Of a stretch of 64,000 bases of DNA, positions 24,850-36,072 are shown piece after piece. Within the stretch, counting starts at the first letter, position 1; each line of letters starts with the position of its first letter. This DNA comes from DATILL01 sp035476575 (lineage in GTDB: Bacteria; Actinomycetota; Actinomycetes; Mycobacteriales; JACQDL01): positions 88,492 to 152,491 of the forward strand of contig DATILL010000040.1 in NCBI GenBank assembly GCA_035476575.1, given 5' to 3'. A program made the translations under genes and the position numbers. Under the pieces are notes generated by a model, which did no database searches, was not told the DNA's origin, and saw only the letters and a program-made list of their open reading frames with translations.

Positions 24850-25971
24850 TCACCCCTGCCCGTACGGCGCCGGTGGAGCACCGGCCGGCGGACCATAGCC
24901 GGGCGGCGGACTGTACGGAGGCGACGGGCCGAAACCCGGCGCAGGTTCATAGCCTTCGTAGCCGGGCGGGCCGTAGCGGGACGGGGGTGGTCCATAGCCG
25001 GACGGCGGCGCACCGGAACCCCGCGGCGCACCGGAACCCGGCCCATAACCCGCCGGCACCGCGGCCGACCCGCCGGCCTGGAACTCCTGCGCCCCGCGGG
25101 TCAGCGCCAGGAACGCCTCCTCCAGCGACGCCCGCTGCGGCGACAGCTCGTGCAGCACCACCCCGTGCTCGGCAGCCAGCTCGCCCACCACCGCGGCCTC
25201 CACCCTGCGCGCCGCCAGCGCGCCGTCGGCCTCCCGCTGCGTCTCCACGCCCTTCTCGGCGAGCAGCGACTCCAGCTTGTCGAGCTGCGGGCTGCGGATC
25301 CGGACGAAGCTCTGCGCGCTGCGGTTCAGGAACTCGGCGGTGGGCACGTCCGCGATCAGCCGGCCGCGGCCGATGATGATCAGGTGGTCGGCGGTCTGCG
25401 CCATCTCCGAGAGCAGGTGGCTGGACACGAACACGGTCCGGCCCTGGGCGGCGTAGTTCTTCATGAACTGCCGGACCCACTGGATGCCCTCCGGGTCCAG
25501 CCCGTTCACCGGCTCGTCCAGCAGCAGGATCTTGGGGTCGCCGAGCAGCGCGGCGGCCAGCCCGAGCCGCTGCGACATGCCGAGGGAGAAGCCACCGGCC
25601 CGCTTCTTCGCCACCCCCGCCAGCCCGACCAGGTCGAGCACCTCGCCGACGCGCCGCCTCGGGATGCCGTTGCTGGCGGCCACCCAGCGCAGGTGGTGGT
25701 ACGCCTTGCGTCCCGGGTGGAACGTCTTGGCCTCCAGCAGCGCGCCCACCTGGGTGAGCGGCTGCCGTAACTGGCGGTACGGCAGGCCGGCGATGGAGAC
25801 CGACCCGGTGGTTGGCCGGTCCAGCCCCAGCATCAGCCGCATCGTGGTGGACTTGCCAGCGCCGTTCGGCCCGAGGAAGCCGGTGACCCGACCGGGCTGG
25901 ATGGCGAAGGACAGGTTGTCGACGGCCAGGGTGTTGCCGTACCGCTTGGACAAACCGCGCGCCTCGATCAT
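24850..25971 (-). CDS. ABC transporter ATP-binding protein with Pro/Tyr/Gly-rich tail
   Basis: The protein is 373 residues. Walker A is GPNGAGKST (34-42). The signature region SLGMSQRLGLAAALLGDP precedes Walker B ILLLDEPVNGLDPEG, and the switch His is in FVSSHLLSEMA. After the usual DrrA-like C-terminal domain (to about residue 300) there is a 70-residue tail rich in GYGPPP repeats. That is unusual for the family, and the tail should be disordered. It probably supports partner binding or phase behaviour, which is speculation. It is transcribed with the downstream permease. Confidence 0.9.
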   Translation of the reverse strand: MIEARGLSKRYGNTLAVDNLSFAIQPGRVTGFLGPNGAGKSTTMRLMLGLDRPTTGSVSIAGLPYRQLRQPLTQVGALLEAKTFHPGRKAYHHLRWVAASNGIPRRRVGEVLDLVGLAGVAKKRAGGFSLGMSQRLGLAAALLGDPKILLLDEPVNGLDPEGIQWVRQFMKNYAAQGRTVFVSSHLLSEMAQTADHLIIIGRGRLIADVPTAEFLNRSAQSFVRIRSPQLDKLESLLAEKGVETQREADGALAARRVEAAVVGELAAEHGVVLHELSPQRASLEEAFLALTRGAQEFQAGGSAAVPAGYGPGSGAPRGSGAPPSGYGPPPSRYGPPGYEGYEPAPGFGPSPPYSPPPGYGPPAGAPPAPYGQG

Positions 25972-26155
25972 TGGGTCACCCTACCGGCATCGGGTCACCC
26001 TATCGGGCGCTGAGGCCCGTTCCTCTCACACCTGATCACGCCTGGACTCCGAGGCCGAATAGAACCCTTTCGAGTGCTTGAGCGCGCTTTCGCGGTGGTA
26101 GATCCTGCTGTTGGACGGGTGCCGGCCGGAGGGGACGAGGCCGTTGGACATCAGC

Positions 26156-26620
26156 ATGGGCGCCGGCACTGTGGGCAGCGTGTTTGTCGGCTGCGTAGGA
26201 CTCTTCGGGCTGCTCCTGGCCTTCGTCATCGGGCGCGCCTTCGTGACGGCGTTCGCCGTGTCCAGCAACGCCTACTTTCACCGCACGTACGGCGAGGTCG
26301 TGCGCGTGACCGGCCCGCTCCTGGCCCGCGGCCCAACCGGCCGGATCCGGGGCGTCTACTACGAGACGGTCGTCCAGCTCACCACCCGTACGGGGTCGCG
26401 GGTGGTCTTTCGGGAGCTGGTGCCGGCCGCCCGGAGCCGCCCGGTCGGGTCAACCGTCACGGTGACCTACGACGTCTCGTACCCGACGAAGGCGCGAATT
26501 ATCGATCCACCGGAGCCAGCGCCGGAGCCAGCCCGGGCAGCGGCGCCGACACCCGCACCGGAGATTCTCACCGGTCGCCGGTGGCTCCCGCTGGCGCCCC
26601 GCCCGGAGCCGCGCGGTTAG
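26156..26620 (+). CDS. Small membrane protein, DUF3592-like
   Basis: The protein is 154 residues. One N-terminal membrane segment (GSVFVGCVGLFGLLLAFVIGRAF) is followed by a beta-rich soluble domain with VVRVTGPLLARGPTGRIRG, YETVVQLTTRTGSRVVF and VGSTVTVTYDVSYPTKARI. This order resembles DUF3592 domains, which have no known function. The C-terminus is Pro/Ala rich. The start is uncertain: the ATG at 26156 is used, though TTG codons upstream at 26111 and 26144 are in frame and closer to GGAGGGG and GAGG. It lies 15 bp before purB and may be cotranscribed with it. Confidence 0.65.
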   Translation: MGAGTVGSVFVGCVGLFGLLLAFVIGRAFVTAFAVSSNAYFHRTYGEVVRVTGPLLARGPTGRIRGVYYETVVQLTTRTGSRVVFRELVPAARSRPVGSTVTVTYDVSYPTKARIIDPPEPAPEPARAAAPTPAPEILTGRRWLPLAPRPEPRG

Positions 26621-26635
26621 GGCAGAATCGACCCG

Positions 26636-27943
26636 GTGATCGAGCGATACACGCTGCCCGAGATGGGCCGGGTCTGGTCCGAGGCGCACAGGTACGAGCT
26701 GTGGTGCCAGGTCGAGACGCTGGTGCTGCGGGCGCACGCCGCCGCCGGGACGGTGCCAGCAGACGCGGCCGGGCCGGTCGCGGCCGCCGCGCCACCCACC
26801 CCGGAAGCGGTCGCCACGATCGAGGCGGTCACCCAGCACGACGTGATCGCGTTCCTGTCCGCGTGGGCGGACAACACCGAGCCCCGCTCGGCCGCGGCGT
26901 ACGTGCACTTCGGGATGACGTCGTCCGACCTGTTGGACACCGCGCTCGCCGTCCAGCTCGTCGAGGCGACCGACCTGCTGCTGGCCCGCGCGGACGCGCT
27001 GGTCGCCGCGCTGCGCGATCTCGGGCTGGCACACCGGGGCACCCTGCGGGTGGGCCGCACCCACGGCGTGCACGGGGAGCCGGACGTGTTCGGGCACCGG
27101 GTCGCGGACTTCGCCTTCGCCATGGCACGGTCCCGGGACCGGCTGCGGCGGGCGCGCCAGGCGGTCGCGGTGGCCAAGATCTCCGGGGCGGTCGGCACGT
27201 ACTCCACCATTGACCCGGCGGTCGAGCGGTACGTCGCCGCCGAGCTGGGCCTGCGGCCGGCCGACGTGGCCACCCAGGTGGTAATCCGCGACGGCATCGC
27301 CGAGTGGGTGAACGCGCTGGGCATCATCGCCACCGTCTGCGAGGCGGTCGCGCTGGAGGTGCGGCACGGGCAGCGGACCGAGGTGCGGGAGCTGGCCGAG
27401 CCGTTCGGCCAGGGCCAGAAGGGCTCCTCGGCCATGCCGCACAAGAAGAACCCGATCATGTCGGAGCGGATCTGCGGGCTGGCCCGGATCGTACGGGCGC
27501 AGGCGGTGCCGGTGCTGGAGGGCATCCCGCTGTGGCACGAGCGGGACATCTCGCACTCCTCGGCCGAGCGGGTCGCGCTGCCGGACGCCGCCACGGCCAC
27601 CGACTACCTGCTGCACCTGACCACCCGGCTGGTCACCGGGCTGGTGGTCGACCCGGCCCGGATGCGGGCCAACCTGGGGGCCACCGGCGGGCTGATCTAC
27701 ACCTCGGCGGTGCTGCTGGACCTGGTCGAGGCCGGGATGTCCCGGGAGGACGCCTACGCGCTGGTGCAGGCCGCCGCGATGCGGACCTGGACCGACGGCA
27801 CGCCGTTCCGGCAGACGCTGCGCGAGCAGGCCGACGCCGCCGGGCAGAAGCTGGACGACGCCCGGCTGGACGAGGTGATGCGGCCGGAGCGGTACGTCGC
27901 CCGGCTCGGCGCCGTGTTCGACCGCCTCGCCGCGTTGCGCTGA
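26636..27943 (+). CDS. purB: Adenylosuccinate lyase
   Basis: The protein is 435 residues from GTG, beginning VIERYTLPEMGRVWSE. It cleaves SAICAR and adenylosuccinate, releasing fumarate. Catalytic motifs are HFGMTSSDLLDTA, VGRTHGVHGEPDVFGH (catalytic His region) and the fumarase/aspartase signature GSSAMPHKKNPIMSERI. The C-terminal domain is intact and length is normal. Purine genes A, D, B, S, Q, L, F and M share this orientation but are not one operon. Confidence 0.97.
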   Translation: MIERYTLPEMGRVWSEAHRYELWCQVETLVLRAHAAAGTVPADAAGPVAAAAPPTPEAVATIEAVTQHDVIAFLSAWADNTEPRSAAAYVHFGMTSSDLLDTALAVQLVEATDLLLARADALVAALRDLGLAHRGTLRVGRTHGVHGEPDVFGHRVADFAFAMARSRDRLRRARQAVAVAKISGAVGTYSTIDPAVERYVAAELGLRPADVATQVVIRDGIAEWVNALGIIATVCEAVALEVRHGQRTEVRELAEPFGQGQKGSSAMPHKKNPIMSERICGLARIVRAQAVPVLEGIPLWHERDISHSSAERVALPDAATATDYLLHLTTRLVTGLVVDPARMRANLGATGGLIYTSAVLLDLVEAGMSREDAYALVQAAAMRTWTDGTPFRQTLREQADAAGQKLDDARLDEVMRPERYVARLGAVFDRLAALR

Positions 27944-27963
27944 CCGGGACCATCGGACGGCGG

Positions 27964-28024
27964 GACTTGGCGGGGATAAGTCGAACAAAACGGGCGATCC
28001 AATGGCGAACTTCCCCGACAAGTC
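27964..28024. repeat. Inverted repeat downstream of purB
   Basis: Arms GACTTGGCGGGGA (27964-27976) and TCCCCGACAAGTC (28012-28024) pair with one mismatch around a 35-bp loop. It may be the purB terminator or a miniature element. It separates purB from a degraded regulator gene. Confidence 0.6.
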
Positions 28025-28059
28025 CAGGCTCTCAGAGGTCGAGGCACCAGCAGCAGTGG

Positions 28060-28310
28060 CCTGGACCGCTCCCGCGTGACCAGGCGGCTGGCTTCGAACC
28101 GGCTCAGGATCCGGCTCAGGTAGCCTGCGTTGAGACCCAGCGCGTGGCACGGCTCCACGGCCGCGGTACGGCCATGCTGGGGCAGCTCGAGGAGCACCCT
28201 GGCCTCGGTCGGCGTGAAGGACGTGTCCAGGACCTGCCCAGAAAGACGCCGAGCTGGCTGGTGCCGACACGGTTGAACTCGCAGACAGCGGCGACTGTCA
28301 TCCGAACCCA
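28060..28310 (-). pseudogene. Remnant of a MarR-type transcriptional regulator
   Basis: On the minus strand one frame reads VAAVCEFNRVGTSQLGV, the usual first helix of MarR proteins (often fused to GNAT). Just downstream, in a different frame, comes LDTSFTPTEARVLLELPQHG, then HALGLNAGYLSRILSRFEAS and RLVTRERS, the DNA-binding helix-turn-helix and start of the wing. The frames are separated by a frameshift near 28240, and the remainder of the gene (wing and any GNAT domain) is gone. No start codon context is visible. It is a truncated, frameshifted relic in the 488-bp gap between purB and the glycosyltransferase operon. Confidence 0.72.
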
Positions 28311-28431
28311 GCTCTCGGCCCGTATTCTTGACTTTGTCAAGGGATACCGCCCAGCCGTCGGTCGGTCAACTGTCACCGGATTGTTGCCTGCCGCTCATGA
28401 CCAGTACGGACGCTGCTGCCAGGGTGTGAGG

Positions 28432-29613
28432 GTGCGCGTGGCAGTCGTCGCTGAGACGTTCCACCCCGATGTGAACGGCGTGTCCAACTCCGTGAGCCGG
28501 GTGCTTGAGCACCTGGCCAGGAGAGGGCACGACGCTGTCGTCATCGCTCCCGAGACCAGGAGCGGCCATGGGTTGGGCCGGGACACCCACCGTGGGTTCC
28601 CCGTCATCCGGATGCCGTCGTTCCGGCCCCCCATGTACCGCTCCGTCCAGATCAGCCGGCCGGGTGCCGAGCTCGGGGAGGTGCTGGCGGCGTTCCGGCC
28701 GGACGTCGTCCATCTCGCCTCACCTGCCCTGCTCGGGTACGCCGGGGCCAAGGCGGCGCGGGACATCGGCGTGCCGGCAGTTGCGGTGTTCCAGACCGAC
28801 CTGGCCGGCTACGTGGCTCGCTACCACATGCGCGCCGCCCGGCCGCTGGTCTGGCGGCTCCTGCGCAAGCTGCACGGGCTGACCGCGCTCACCCTGGTCC
28901 CGTCCAGCGCCGCGGCCTGGCTGCTCGGCAGCAACGGCATCGCGCCGGTCGCCCGATGGGGGCGTGGCGTCGACCTCGACGCCTTCCATCCCCGGCACCG
29001 CAGCACGACGCTGCGCCGGATGCTGGCCGACGACGACTCCCTCTTGGTGGGATACGTCGGCCGGCTGGCCGCGGAGAAGCGGGTGCACCTGCTCGCTCCG
29101 CTGACCGACCTGCCCGGGATCCGAGTGGTCATCGTCGGCGACGGCCCGGCCCGGCCTGCGCTGGAACGGCGGCTGCCAGGCGCGGCGTTCCTCGGCTTCC
29201 GGCACGGCATCGAGCTGTCCCAGACCATCGCCAGCCTGGACGTCTTCGTCCACCCGGGCGCGGACGAGACGTTCTGCCAGGCGGTGCAGGAGGCGCTGGC
29301 CGCCGGGGTGCCGGTGGTGACCTCCGCCCGCGGCGGGCCGCTGGACCTGATCCGGCACGGCGAGAACGGCTGGCTGTGGACCGACGACGACCCGGGCCAG
29401 CTCCGCGCCCAGGTGGCCACCCTGGCCGCCGACCCGGAGCTGCGTGCCAGCATGGCCCGCAACGCTCGGACCAGTGTCATCGGCCGGACCTGGGCGTGTC
29501 TCGGCGACGAGCTGCTCGACCACTACCGCTCCGTGCTGCGCCCGGCCGGACAGATGACACCGGTCCCCGTTCCGCGCCGGCCCGGTGCTGCCAACCCGAG
29601 CCCGGCCGCATGA
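28432..29613 (+). CDS. GT4-family alpha-mannosyltransferase-like glycosyltransferase
   Basis: The protein is 393 residues of the GT-B fold. The N-terminal domain begins VRVAVVAETFHPDVNGVSNS, which closely follows the MgtA/PimB-like GDP-mannose-dependent alpha-mannosyltransferases. DVVHLASPALLGYAG and VFQTDLAGYVARYH are further family hallmarks. The donor-binding domain holds VGYVGRLAAEKRVHLLAPL and the E-x7-E motif region FVHPGADETFCQAVQEALA. The acceptor is probably a membrane lipid. The stop overlaps the next start by 4 bp, beginning a three-gene translationally coupled operon. The GTG at 28432 is chosen; 28438 is also possible. Confidence 0.88.
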   Translation: MRVAVVAETFHPDVNGVSNSVSRVLEHLARRGHDAVVIAPETRSGHGLGRDTHRGFPVIRMPSFRPPMYRSVQISRPGAELGEVLAAFRPDVVHLASPALLGYAGAKAARDIGVPAVAVFQTDLAGYVARYHMRAARPLVWRLLRKLHGLTALTLVPSSAAAWLLGSNGIAPVARWGRGVDLDAFHPRHRSTTLRRMLADDDSLLVGYVGRLAAEKRVHLLAPLTDLPGIRVVIVGDGPARPALERRLPGAAFLGFRHGIELSQTIASLDVFVHPGADETFCQAVQEALAAGVPVVTSARGGPLDLIRHGENGWLWTDDDPGQLRAQVATLAADPELRASMARNARTSVIGRTWACLGDELLDHYRSVLRPAGQMTPVPVPRRPGAANPSPAA

Positions 29614-30368
29614 GCCGGCTGGTGAGCCGGCTGGTCGTCTCGGTGCACGACGTCGCGCCGGTCACCGCGGCCGAGACCCGGCGGTGGTGCGCCGATCTCG
29701 ACGCCCGCGGCGTACCGGCCACGCTGCTCGTCGTACCGGGACCGTGGCGGTCGCCGGCCCTGAGCGCCGACCCGGCGTTCGCGGCCTGGCTGCGGGACCG
29801 GGCGGCAGCCGGCGACGAGCTGGCGCAGCATGGCTGGACCCACCGGGCTGATGTCCACAGTGGACGGATAGGGACCCGGCTGGCTGCTCGGCTCGCAGCC
29901 CGGGGCGCGGCCGAGTTCGCCGGGTTGACCGAGAGCGAGGCCATGGCCCGCCTGCTGGCCGGCCGGAGCGAGCTGGCCGCCCTGGGCCTGGTCGCACCCG
30001 GCTTCACCCCGCCCGGCTGGCTGGCCTCGGCGGGCACCGTCCGAGCGCTGCGCACGCTGGGCTTCCGGTACACCACGAGCCACGGCGGGATCCGCGACCT
30101 GGTGACCGGCGGCTGGCATCCGGCGTTCGCGCTGTCGCACCGGCCGGCAGGCGTCGGCGAACAGCTCGGCGCCTGGCTGATGGTCACCGGCGCCCGGTAC
30201 GCAGTGCGCACCGGCCGGGACGTGCGGATCGCGCTGCACCCGGCCGACCTGGCCAGGCCCGGGCTGCGAACGGCCGCCCTGCGGGCCATCGACGACTGCC
30301 TCGAGCGTGGCGCGCGCCCGCTGACCTACCTCGGTCTGCTGGCCGACGAGGCCAGAGTGGCCGGATGA
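29610..30368 (+). CDS. Polysaccharide deacetylase-like protein (DUF2334)
   Basis: The protein is 252 residues. The deacetylase-type start is LVVSVHDVAPVTAAETRRW, with Asp in the HD pair. DELAQHGWTHRAD supplies the metal-binding His pair, and FTPPGW with FRYTTSHGG follow as in DUF2334 enzymes. DVRIALHPADLARPG carries the late His. The fold is a distorted (beta/alpha) barrel acting on N-acetyl sugars. Lying between two glycosyltransferases with ATGA overlaps on both sides, it probably deacetylates the glycan or glycolipid they build. The exact product is unknown. Confidence 0.85.
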   Translation: MSRLVSRLVVSVHDVAPVTAAETRRWCADLDARGVPATLLVVPGPWRSPALSADPAFAAWLRDRAAAGDELAQHGWTHRADVHSGRIGTRLAARLAARGAAEFAGLTESEAMARLLAGRSELAALGLVAPGFTPPGWLASAGTVRALRTLGFRYTTSHGGIRDLVTGGWHPAFALSHRPAGVGEQLGAWLMVTGARYAVRTGRDVRIALHPADLARPGLRTAALRAIDDCLERGARPLTYLGLLADEARVAG

Positions 30369-31492
30369 GAGTCGTCCAGCTCGCCAACTTCTACACCCCC
30401 ACCTCCGGTGGGCTGCGCACCAGCCTGGAGGAGATCGGCCGCTGCTACGGCGAGCTCGGTCACGAGCGGATCCTGGTCGTGCCGGGCGGGATGGACGCCG
30501 ACGAACAGACCCCGGCCGGTCGCCGGGTCACGGTCAAGAGCCCCCGGCTGCCCGGCAACGCCGGCTACCGGCTGCTGGTCAACCGGAGCCGGGTGCTGCG
30601 CCTGCTGGCCGCCATCGGCCCGGACAGCCTGGAGGTCAGCGACAAGCTCAGCCTGGGCTGGCTGGCGCCGTGGGCCACGGCACGTGGCATCCCGGTGGTG
30701 CTGTTCAGCCACGAGCGGCTGGATGCCATCCTGGCGCCGCGGGTGCCCAACTGGTTCTCGCTGGCAACCGCCGCGGACCGGGTCAACCGCCGGCTGACCA
30801 GGCTGGTGGACACCGTCGTGTGTGCCTCGGCGTTCGCCGCGGCGGAGTTCGACCGGATCGGGGCGCCGGACGTACGGCGGGTGCCGCTCGGGGTGGACCT
30901 GGACGTCTTCCGCCCGGCCGCCCGGCCCCGGCCGGGCGGCGACCGGGCCCGGCTGCTGGTCACGGTCGGCCGGCTGAGCCGGGAGAAACGGCCGGAACGG
31001 GTCATCGAGTGCCTGCGCGCCCTGGACCTGGCCGGTGTGCCGGCCGGGCTGCTGGTGATCGGCGACGGCCCGCTGCGCGGCGACCTGGAACGCTCCGCGG
31101 CTGACCTGCCGGTCCGCTTCCTCGGGCACGTGCCGGACCGGGAGTCGGTGGCGCACCTGGTCGGTGCGGCGGACGCGATGGTGGCGCCGTGCCCGGCCGA
31201 GACGTTCGGCCTCGCGGTGCTGGAGTCCTTGGCCTGCGGCACGCCGGTGGTGGTGCCGGGCGAGGGCGCCGCGGCCGAGCTGGTCGGCGGGCACGGCTCC
31301 GGCGTGGTGACGGATGGGACGCCGGCCGGCCTGGCCGAGGGCGTCCGCCGGCTGCTCGCCGTACCGACGGCGCAGCGCCGGGCCGCCGCCCGGGCCCGCG
31401 CGGAGCAGTTCCGGTGGGACAGCACGGTGGCGGGCCTGCTCGCCGTACACCGGGAGCACCTGTCCCGGCGCCGCCGCACCACCGCGGCCTGA
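30365..31492 (+). CDS. GT4-family glycosyltransferase
   Basis: The protein is 375 residues of the GT-B fold. It begins MRVVQLANFYTPTSGGLRTS. The middle has VVCASAFAAAEFDRIG, and the donor domain has VTVGRLSREKRPERVIE, LLVIGDGPLRGDLER, and APCPAETFGLAVLESLACGTPVV containing the E-x7-E signature. Overlap with the deacetylase stop ties it to the same operon. It is related to, but clearly distinct from, the first glycosyltransferase, so the operon likely adds two different sugars. Membrane segments are absent; it would act at the cytoplasmic face. Confidence 0.88.
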   Translation: MRVVQLANFYTPTSGGLRTSLEEIGRCYGELGHERILVVPGGMDADEQTPAGRRVTVKSPRLPGNAGYRLLVNRSRVLRLLAAIGPDSLEVSDKLSLGWLAPWATARGIPVVLFSHERLDAILAPRVPNWFSLATAADRVNRRLTRLVDTVVCASAFAAAEFDRIGAPDVRRVPLGVDLDVFRPAARPRPGGDRARLLVTVGRLSREKRPERVIECLRALDLAGVPAGLLVIGDGPLRGDLERSAADLPVRFLGHVPDRESVAHLVGAADAMVAPCPAETFGLAVLESLACGTPVVVPGEGAAAELVGGHGSGVVTDGTPAGLAEGVRRLLAVPTAQRRAAARARAEQFRWDSTVAGLLAVHREHLSRRRRTTAA

Positions 31493-31578
31493 GCCGTCGC
31501 GACCCCGTCGCGACCCGTCAGGCACCCGGCCGATACGCTCGCAGGCGGCGTACCGGTCCGTCCCACCAGGGAGTGCAC

Positions 31579-31812
31579 GTGGCGCGTGTCGTCGTCGACG
31601 TCATGCTCAAGCCGGAGATCCTCGACCCGCAGGGTCAGGCGATCCTCGGGGCGCTGCCCCGGCTCGGGTTCGCGGGCGTCGACAGTATCCGGCAGGGAAA
31701 GCACTTCGAGCTCGAGGTCGCCGACGGCACCACGGAGGAGACCGTTCGCAGGATCGCCGAGACCCTGCTGGCCAACCCCGTCATCGAGGACTTCACCGTC
31801 CGCACCGGCTGA
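31579..31812 (+). CDS. purS: Phosphoribosylformylglycinamidine synthase subunit PurS
   Basis: The protein is 77 residues from GTG, beginning VARVVVDVMLKPEILDPQGQ. It has the PurS pattern ILGALPRLGFAGVDSIRQGK and FELEVADG, ending NPVIEDFTV. PurS bridges PurL and PurQ in the FGAM synthase complex. Normally purS is directly followed by purQ; here a secreted phosphoesterase gene intervenes. Confidence 0.95.
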   Translation: MARVVVDVMLKPEILDPQGQAILGALPRLGFAGVDSIRQGKHFELEVADGTTEETVRRIAETLLANPVIEDFTVRTG

Positions 31813-31875
31813 TCTCGCCGTCCGTTCGTGTTGCGGTGACACCGTGAGGCTTCCCCCAGTTGAGGAGGCTTTCGG

Positions 31876-32751
31876 ATGCTCCGCTCCCGCATCGCAGCCG
31901 CCGTCGGCGTGCTCGCGGTCGGCCTGACCGCCGTATCAGTTACCACCCTGGTCACCGTGGTGGACGGCGCGGTACGCCCGTCCGTCGCCGCGGCCGCTGG
32001 CGTCCCGCGCCCCGACCACGTGGTCATCGCCATCTTCGAGAACCACAAGTACGGATCGGTGATCAACAACCCGAACGCGCCGTACATCACGTCACTGGCT
32101 AGCCAGGGCGCCAACTTCACCCAGTCGTTCGCGATCACCCATCCGAGCCAGCCGAACTACCTGGCGCTGTACTCCGGCTCGACCCAGGGCATCACCAACG
32201 ACTCCTGCCCGCACACGTTCAGCGGCGGCAACCTCGGCCAACAGCTCATCGTCGCGGGCGACACGTTCACGGGCTACTCCGAGTCGATGCCGTCGGACGG
32301 CTACACTGGCTGCATCAGCGGCAGGTACGCCCGCAAGCACAACCCCTGGGTCAACTTCACCAACGTGCCGGCGGCTAGCAACGTACGGTTCTCGACGTTC
32401 CCCACAAACTTCGCAAGCCTTCCGACGCTCTCGTTCGTCGTCCCCAACCTCTGCAACGACATGCACGACTGCTCGGTCAAGACCGGCGACACCTGGGCGC
32501 GCAACCACCTCGACAGCTACGTGCAATGGGCCAAGACCCACAACAGCCTGCTGATCCTGACCTTCGACGAGGACGACTCCTCAGGAAACAACCTGATCCC
32601 GACGGTGTTCGTCGGCCAAGGCGTCACCCCCGGAAACTACGGCGAGCACATCGACCACTACACGGTCCTGCGCACGCTTGAGGACATGTATGGCCTGGCC
32701 GCGCTGGGCAGCGCCGCCAGCCGGACCGCGATCACCGACATCTGGGCCTGA
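31876..32751 (+). CDS. Secreted phosphoesterase (acid phosphatase/phospholipase C-like family)
   Basis: The protein is 291 residues. An N-terminal signal peptide (IAAAVGVLAVGLTAVSVTTL then an Ala-rich region) leads to a mature phosphoesterase domain: PDHVVIAIFENHKYGSVIN, SFAITHPSQPNYLALYSGS, FVVPNLCNDMHDCS, LLILTFDEDDSSGNN and GEHIDHYTVLRTLEDMYGL. The Glu-Asn of FENH, the Asp pair and the late His are the metal and nucleophile positions of this family. It would release phosphate from phosphate monoesters or diesters outside the cell. GAGGAGG precedes the ATG. Four cysteines could form disulphides. It lies between purS and purQ. Confidence 0.85.
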   Translation: MLRSRIAAAVGVLAVGLTAVSVTTLVTVVDGAVRPSVAAAAGVPRPDHVVIAIFENHKYGSVINNPNAPYITSLASQGANFTQSFAITHPSQPNYLALYSGSTQGITNDSCPHTFSGGNLGQQLIVAGDTFTGYSESMPSDGYTGCISGRYARKHNPWVNFTNVPAASNVRFSTFPTNFASLPTLSFVVPNLCNDMHDCSVKTGDTWARNHLDSYVQWAKTHNSLLILTFDEDDSSGNNLIPTVFVGQGVTPGNYGEHIDHYTVLRTLEDMYGLAALGSAASRTAITDIWA

Positions 32752-32859
32752 CCACGGCCCGGGGCACCAGTACCCGCGTGCGGGTCACGAGCCCGCGCGC
32801 GGGTACTCTCGCAGCCGGTCCTGGTCCGCCAACCGCCCGCCGACCGTCCGGAGCTCGCA

Positions 32860-33548
32860 TTGACCGCCGCCACCCGAGCGCGGATCGGGGTCGTCACCTT
32901 CCCGGGCTCGCTGGATGACCGCGACGCCGCCCGCGCGGTGCGGCTCGCCGGGGCCGAGCCGGTGCCGCTCTGGCACGCCGACGCCGACCTGCGCGGGGTG
33001 GACGCGGTGATCCTGCCCGGCGGCTTCTCCTACGGCGACTACCTGCGGTGCGGCGCGATCGCCCGGTTCGCCCCGGTGATGGAGCCGGTCATCGCCAGTG
33101 CCCGGCGTGGCCTGCCGGTGCTGGGCATCTGCAACGGCTTCCAGATCCTCTGCGAGTCGCACCTGCTGCCCGGCGCGCTGATCCGCAACGCGCGGCGCAG
33201 GTTCGTCTGCCGCGACCAGCGGCTCCGGGTGGAGAACGCGGGTACCGCCTGGACGTCGGCGTACCAGCCGGGCGCCGAGATCGTCGTCCCGCTGAAGAAC
33301 GGCGAGGGCAGCTACGTCGCCGACCAGCACACCCTCGACGCGCTGGAGGGCGAGGGCCGGGTCGTCGTCCGCTACCTCGGCGGCAACCCGAACGGCTCCT
33401 ACCGCGACATCGCCGGCATCTGCGACCCGGCCGGCACGGTGGTCGGCCTGATGCCGCATCCCGAGCACGCCGTCGACCCGCTGACCGGCCCTAGCGAGGA
33501 TGGCCTCGGCTTCGTCACCTCGGTCCTGGCCAGGCTGGTGGCGGCCTG

Positions 33549-33549
<1 letters not shown>
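32860..33549 (+). CDS. purQ: Phosphoribosylformylglycinamidine synthase subunit PurQ
   Basis: The protein is 229 residues, a class I glutamine amidotransferase. The nucleophile Cys is in LPVLGICNGFQIL, the catalytic His and Glu in LMPHPEHAV, and the oxyanion strand in ILPGGFSYGDYLR. It supplies ammonia to PurL. The best start is TTG, with GGAG at 6 bp; ATG is not available nearby. The stop TGA overlaps the purL ATG by one base (TGATG), coupling the two. Confidence 0.95.
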
Positions 33550-35930
<2,381 letters not shown>

Positions 35931-36072
35931 CCGAGGTCGAGCAGCCGAGGCCCGGTCGCCCCGGTCGCCCATAGGGGCAGGACCGACGGCCCGTTCCGCC
36001 GTCCGCTGGTTCCTTGTCCGGGATCTGTCCACACCAGACATTGGGGTGGCAGCCTCAGAAAGGGGATTGTCG

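Noticed and set aside
28100..28160. GCTTCGAACC-type sequence considered as a tRNA T-arm
   Set aside because: No acceptor stem, anticodon arm or cloverleaf pairing around it; it belongs to the MarR relic.
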